Of a stretch of DNA of 9,463 nt, positions 6,839 to 9,463 are shown piece by piece. The stretch spans positions 1-9,463 of the forward strand of contig CANHPI010000081.1 of the NCBI GenBank assembly GCA_947462425.1, read 5' to 3'. Each line of letters opens with the position of its first letter. Within the stretch, counting starts at the first letter, position 1. The translations under genes were made by a program, and so were the position numbers. Under the pieces are notes generated by a model. That model did no database searches and had not been told where the DNA came from. It worked only from the letters and a program-made list of their open reading frames with translations. This stretch comes from Bacteroidota bacterium (lineage in GTDB: Bacteria; Bacteroidota; Bacteroidia; B-17B0; B-17BO).

Positions 6839-7495
6839 TTAAGCAGCTAATAAATTATTCTTAACAGCAAACATTACTATACCAGCTGTATTTGGAATGT
6901 TAAGCTTAGACATAATGTTTTTACGATGTGTATTAATTGTATGAGTACTTAATTCTAATTTATCTGCAATTAATTTATTAGATAAACCTTCTGCTATTAA
7001 TCGAATAATATCTAACTCTCTATCAGTGATACCTAAACCCTTGCAAGATATTTTACTCAATTGTGGTTTAATTGATTCTAAATCATCTGAATTAGAAAGG
7101 AAATAAGCTACTTTACCACATAAAAAACGTTCGCCACTATAAGTTGAATGCAAAGCCTCAATAATTTCATCTTTGTCACATTCCTTTAATAAATAACTTC
7201 TTACACCGGAATCTAAAACTGATTGCATCTCGCTTCTGCTCATATAATCAGTAATTGCTAGTATTTGCAGACGTTTAAAAGTATTGGATAATGTTGCTAT
7301 GTGTTTAGAATTAAAACCAAGTGATTGAAAATCTAAAACTAAAATTTTGGGTTTATTTTTTTTAATACAAGAAACTAAATTATCAAAATTATCATCCTCG
7401 ATATAATCTACTTCAATATTAGGTGTAGTGCTTAATAAGGTATACAAACCCAGACGGCTTAAATAATTATTATCGGCTATAAGTACTGAAATCAT
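6839..7495 (-). CDS. NarL/LuxR-family response regulator, orphan
   Basis: The 218-residue protein is a two-domain transcription regulator. The receiver domain (about residues 1-120) has Asp8, the phospho-acceptor Asp55 in ILVLDFQSLG, Thr82 in LAITDY and Lys104 in YLLKECDKDEI. The second acidic-pocket residue, usually Asp or Glu after Asp8, is Asn9, which may weaken Mg2+ binding. The C-terminal LuxR-type helix-turn-helix (about 155-205) is canonical: ITDRELDIIRLIAEGLSNK, then IADKLELSTHTINTHRKNI. It should be phosphorylated by a sensor kinase and then bind DNA, but no kinase gene is in the window and its targets are unknown. ATG 7495 gives the expected MISVLIADNN start. A good promoter lies 31 nt upstream. 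Confidence 0.93.
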   Translation of the reverse strand: MISVLIADNNYLSRLGLYTLLSTTPNIEVDYIEDDNFDNLVSCIKKNKPKILVLDFQSLGFNSKHIATLSNTFKRLQILAITDYMSRSEMQSVLDSGVRSYLLKECDKDEIIEALHSTYSGERFLCGKVAYFLSNSDDLESIKPQLSKISCKGLGITDRELDIIRLIAEGLSNKLIADKLELSTHTINTHRKNIMSKLNIPNTAGIVMFAVKNNLLAA

Positions 7496-7526
7496 CCTTA
7501 ATTATCTTATTTAGATTAATTTTAAA

Positions 7527-7556
7527 CAAAGATACGTTTGATTATGTAATTTCAAA
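7527..7556 (-). promoter_or_regulatory. Promoter of the response-regulator gene (Bacteroidota type)
   Basis: The minus strand reads TTTG (7556-7553), 18 nt, then TATCTTTG (7534-7527). This closely fits the Bacteroidota housekeeping promoter, TTTG about 19 nt from TAnnTTTG. Transcription would start roughly 5-7 nt further on, giving a leader of about 25 nt before ATG 7495. The rest of the 202-nt gap (7496-7697) is AT-rich, with no gene or clear terminator that I can see. Confidence 0.6.
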
Positions 7557-7697
7557 ATATATCTATAAAATTTATTAAAAGTTGTTAGTTAATCGTCTTG
7601 AAAATTTTTATAATTTAGTAAAAAACGGAATTAATCAATTAAATAAAAAAATAAACTAAAAGAGGATGATTGTTAGAATAAAATCAGAGTGGTAATA

Positions 7698-8618
7698 CTA
7701 TAAAGAGAATAAATTACCTTCAATAGCTAATTCAGAATTTGAAAATAAAGATTTTGCTTCAACTAAAAAATCATCTAAATTACCGTAGCGAGCAGAAAAA
7801 TGACCTAATATTAACTTTTGTGCATTTGATAACATAGCCATTTGGGCAGCTTGTTTGGCTGTACTATGAAATGTTGCCTTTGCTCTGTCTTTTTTATCTT
7901 CTAAAAAAGTTGATTCATGATACAGTAAATCAACATCTTTAATATCTGTTGCCAATTCTTCAAAAAACTTTGTATCACTACAAAAGGCATAACTCCTTGT
8001 TTTTGGAGGATCAATTGTTAGTTGTTTATTTTCAATTTTATTTCCATCGTTATCTATCGCGTCCAATCCTTGTTTTAATTTATGGATTTCAGCAAAAGAT
8101 ACATTCAATTTTTCTAATTTATACTTGTCAATATTACGAGGTAAAGGTTTCTCTTTAAATAAATAACCTGTAGTTGCAATTCTATGTTTTAAGGGAAAAC
8201 TATAAACTTCTACTTTTTCGTCTTCAAATATAAGTTGCTTATTTTTATTTTGAGTATGAATAAATTTTACTTCGTAATTTAAATAAGTATCAGAATGTTT
8301 ATGAATCATTGAAATAATCTCTTCTAATTCTTTTGGACCATAAATAGTCAGTTCATTTTTTCGACCTAATAAATGCATACTTGCCAAAAAACCAGGCAAT
8401 CCATAAAAATGATCGCCATGTAAATGACTAATAAAAATATGATTAATACTTTGAAATCGAGCTTTGTATTTTCGTAATTGCATTTGAGTACCTTCTCCGC
8501 AATCTATTAAAAAAAACCTCTCAGCTATATTTAATAACTGAGAGGTTGGATTTCTATTGACAGTTGGTGTAGCTGCACTACTGCCTAAAATAAATAATTC
8601 GAAGGTTTGAGCTGACAT
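7698..8618 (-). CDS. rnz: Ribonuclease Z (tRNA 3' processing endonuclease)
   Basis: RNase Z cuts precursor tRNA after the discriminator base to create the 3' end for CCA addition. The 306-residue length matches the short bacterial form. It is a metallo-beta-lactamase-fold zinc enzyme: the metal motif HLHGDH at residues 65-70 (His65, His67, Asp69, His70) is followed by FYGLPGFL. His145 (FPLKHRI), Asp215 (AFCSDTKFF) and His273 (GHFSARY) complete the site. The segment DCGEGTQMQLRKYKARF (39-55) is also typical. All ligands are present, so it should be active. ATG 8618 gives MSAQTFELFILGSSAATPT, the standard N-terminus. It lies only 24 nt after the T9SS cargo gene and may be read from the same transcript. 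Its start codon is enclosed by an inverted repeat. Confidence 0.97.
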   Translation of the reverse strand: MSAQTFELFILGSSAATPTVNRNPTSQLLNIAERFFLIDCGEGTQMQLRKYKARFQSINHIFISHLHGDHFYGLPGFLASMHLLGRKNELTIYGPKELEEIISMIHKHSDTYLNYEVKFIHTQNKNKQLIFEDEKVEVYSFPLKHRIATTGYLFKEKPLPRNIDKYKLEKLNVSFAEIHKLKQGLDAIDNDGNKIENKQLTIDPPKTRSYAFCSDTKFFEELATDIKDVDLLYHESTFLEDKKDRAKATFHSTAKQAAQMAMLSNAQKLILGHFSARYGNLDDFLVEAKSLFSNSELAIEGNLFSL

Positions 8619-8634
8619 AAAATTAACCTTCGAA
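8598..8634. repeat. Perfect 10-bp inverted repeat enclosing the rnz start codon
   Basis: TTCGAAGGTT at 8598-8607 is the exact reverse complement of AACCTTCGAA at 8625-8634, with a 17-nt spacer that contains the rnz ATG (8618-8616). In the rnz mRNA this would place the start codon in the loop of a 10-bp stem. A regulatory role is inferred, and chance occurrence is possible. Confidence 0.45.
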
Positions 8635-8639
8635 AAGGT
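8626..8639 (-). promoter_or_regulatory. UUCG-loop hairpin covering the AAGG before rnz
   Basis: In the rnz mRNA sense, ACCTT-TTCG-AAGGT forms a 5-bp stem with a UUCG loop. Its 3' arm contains AAGG, 8 nt before the ATG, the best ribosome-site candidate for rnz. This fold and the 10-bp repeat share bases and cannot form together. The function is inferred. Confidence 0.3.
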
Positions 8640-8642
8640 ATA

Positions 8643-9463
8643 TTAATTGTTAATAATCATCATGCGTTTTGTTGCAATGGCGCCCTTATATTTCAAAGAA
8701 TACATATAAGTTCCATTTGATAAATTAATGGCGTTTATCGTAACCTTATTTTCTCCAACTACTGTATTAACTGTTTGTTGAGAAACGATTGCACCTAAGG
8801 TATTATAAACTGTTACAGTTGCATCATCTTCTCCTTCAACGTAAAATTTAATATCAGTAGTAGAAGAAAATGGATTTGGAATATTTTGTGATAATGACAT
8901 TTTATCATTTCCTAAATCTACTAAACCTGTAGGACTTGAAATATTAATAATATAATAATTTAAAACTTGAGGACCTGCCGTTACTGTACTTCCACTAGCA
9001 GGATTATTGCTGCATGGAGAAATAAAAGGAACAACTGGCCCATTAGTATAAGGTTGAATTGCTAATTGCAAAGTATAAGATCCTGCAACAGTAGGTGTAC
9101 CATAAATACTAGCACAATTATTAGCATTTCCAGGAAATTTTAATGATATAGCGCCATTTATATTACCATTTGCAACAGCAGAAGTTGATGAGCCAATATT
9201 TAAACCTGGAGGTAAATTGTAATTTGTAACACCTACAGGTGTATATAATACAAATTTATTAAAGCAAAAAGTGAAAGTTGCACCTGTAGCAACTACAGTT
9301 GTGTCCTTCGGTACTTTTACCGTCATATTTTGTTCGTAAGGAATACCAACCGTTCCAGAGATAAAATTGGTTGCGCTATCAGGCCAAACACCAACTTTAT
9401 TACTTGCAATAAACGTTGGATTTAATGAACAAGTTGGCACTGTTTGTGCAAAAACTGAAGCAA
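8643..9463 (-). CDS. Type IX secretion cargo protein with C-terminal sorting domain (5' end cut by window edge)
   Basis: The minus-strand frame is open to the window edge, giving 272 visible residues. The first ones read ASVFAQTVPTCSLNP, the end of a signal peptide with cleavage at FA|Q. The real start is therefore just outside the window, and the GTG at 9440 in this frame lies inside the mature protein. The middle part is Thr/Asn/Gly-rich and contains YGTPTVAGSYTLQL, like a putative-Ig (He_PIG) beta-sandwich; it also has several Cys residues. The last 80 or so residues form a type A Por/T9SS sorting domain: SLSQNIPNPFSSTTDIKFYV, then VTVYNTLGAIV, LSNGTYMYSLKYKG and a final KRMMIINN. The protein should cross the outer membrane through the type IX system and be released or attached at the surface. 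No catalytic domain is visible; adhesion or matrix roles are guesses. Confidence 0.9.
   Translation of the reverse strand, partial: ASVFAQTVPTCSLNPTFIASNKVGVWPDSATNFISGTVGIPYEQNMTVKVPKDTTVVATGATFTFCFNKFVLYTPVGVTNYNLPPGLNIGSSTSAVANGNINGAISLKFPGNANNCASIYGTPTVAGSYTLQLAIQPYTNGPVVPFISPCSNNPASGSTVTAGPQVLNYYIINISSPTGLVDLGNDKMSLSQNIPNPFSSTTDIKFYVEGEDDATVTVYNTLGAIVSQQTVNTVVGENKVTINAINLSNGTYMYSLKYKGAIATKRMMIINN

Noticed and set aside
7666..7695. 9-codon plus-strand frame after AGAGG in the gap between rnz and the response regulator
   Set aside because: It is too short to support and has no promoter or conservation evidence.
7949..8158. 69-codon plus-strand open frame inside rnz
   Set aside because: It is antisense to a strongly conserved gene, without domain signs.

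Overview
The window is AT-rich DNA from a bacterium of the phylum Bacteroidota. The evidence is a type IX secretion (Por) C-terminal sorting domain on one protein, signal peptides ending in the Bacteroidota-typical 'SA|Q' form, and two TATCTTTG octamers matching the Bacteroidota -7 promoter motif TAnnTTTG. Oxygen-dependent HemF suggests at least partly aerobic growth. The genus cannot be told from this stretch.

Left edge (1 to about 830): the window opens inside the N-terminal end of a transposase gene read on the minus strand, most like the IS1380 family. Its outer end lies next to an EI24-family membrane protein gene on the plus strand. That gene lacks its usual N-terminal part and any upstream ATG, so it looks cut by the insertion. 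It is the only plus-strand gene.

Centre (935 to 6541): five minus-strand genes lie head to tail in the order guaA, a triple-LysM/periplasmic-binding-fold protein, hemF, a DUF502 membrane protein, and an exported coiled-coil protein of unknown function. Gaps are 52, -10, 2 and 37 nt, so this is a probable operon. A TATCTTTG box lies 9 nt upstream of the guaA ATG. The cluster joins GMP synthesis, an envelope protein, heme synthesis and two envelope-associated unknowns. No shared pathway is evident; grouping by co-expression is the simplest reading.

Right part (6619 to 9463): a 35-codon single-span membrane smORF precedes guaA. Next is an orphan NarL/LuxR-type response regulator with a well-formed TTTG-N18-TATCTTTG promoter. 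Then comes rnz (RNase Z, tRNA 3' processing), whose start codon sits in the loop of a perfect 10-bp inverted repeat. Last is the C-terminal bulk of a T9SS-secreted protein 24 nt upstream of rnz; its signal peptide is cut by the window edge.

Most of the window is ordinary core genome. The items most worth a second look are the insertion-truncated EI24 gene, the hairpin next to the transposase start, the smORF, and the competing hairpins at the rnz start. I see no convincing new defence, mobile or biosynthetic system, and no tRNA, rRNA or CRISPR.
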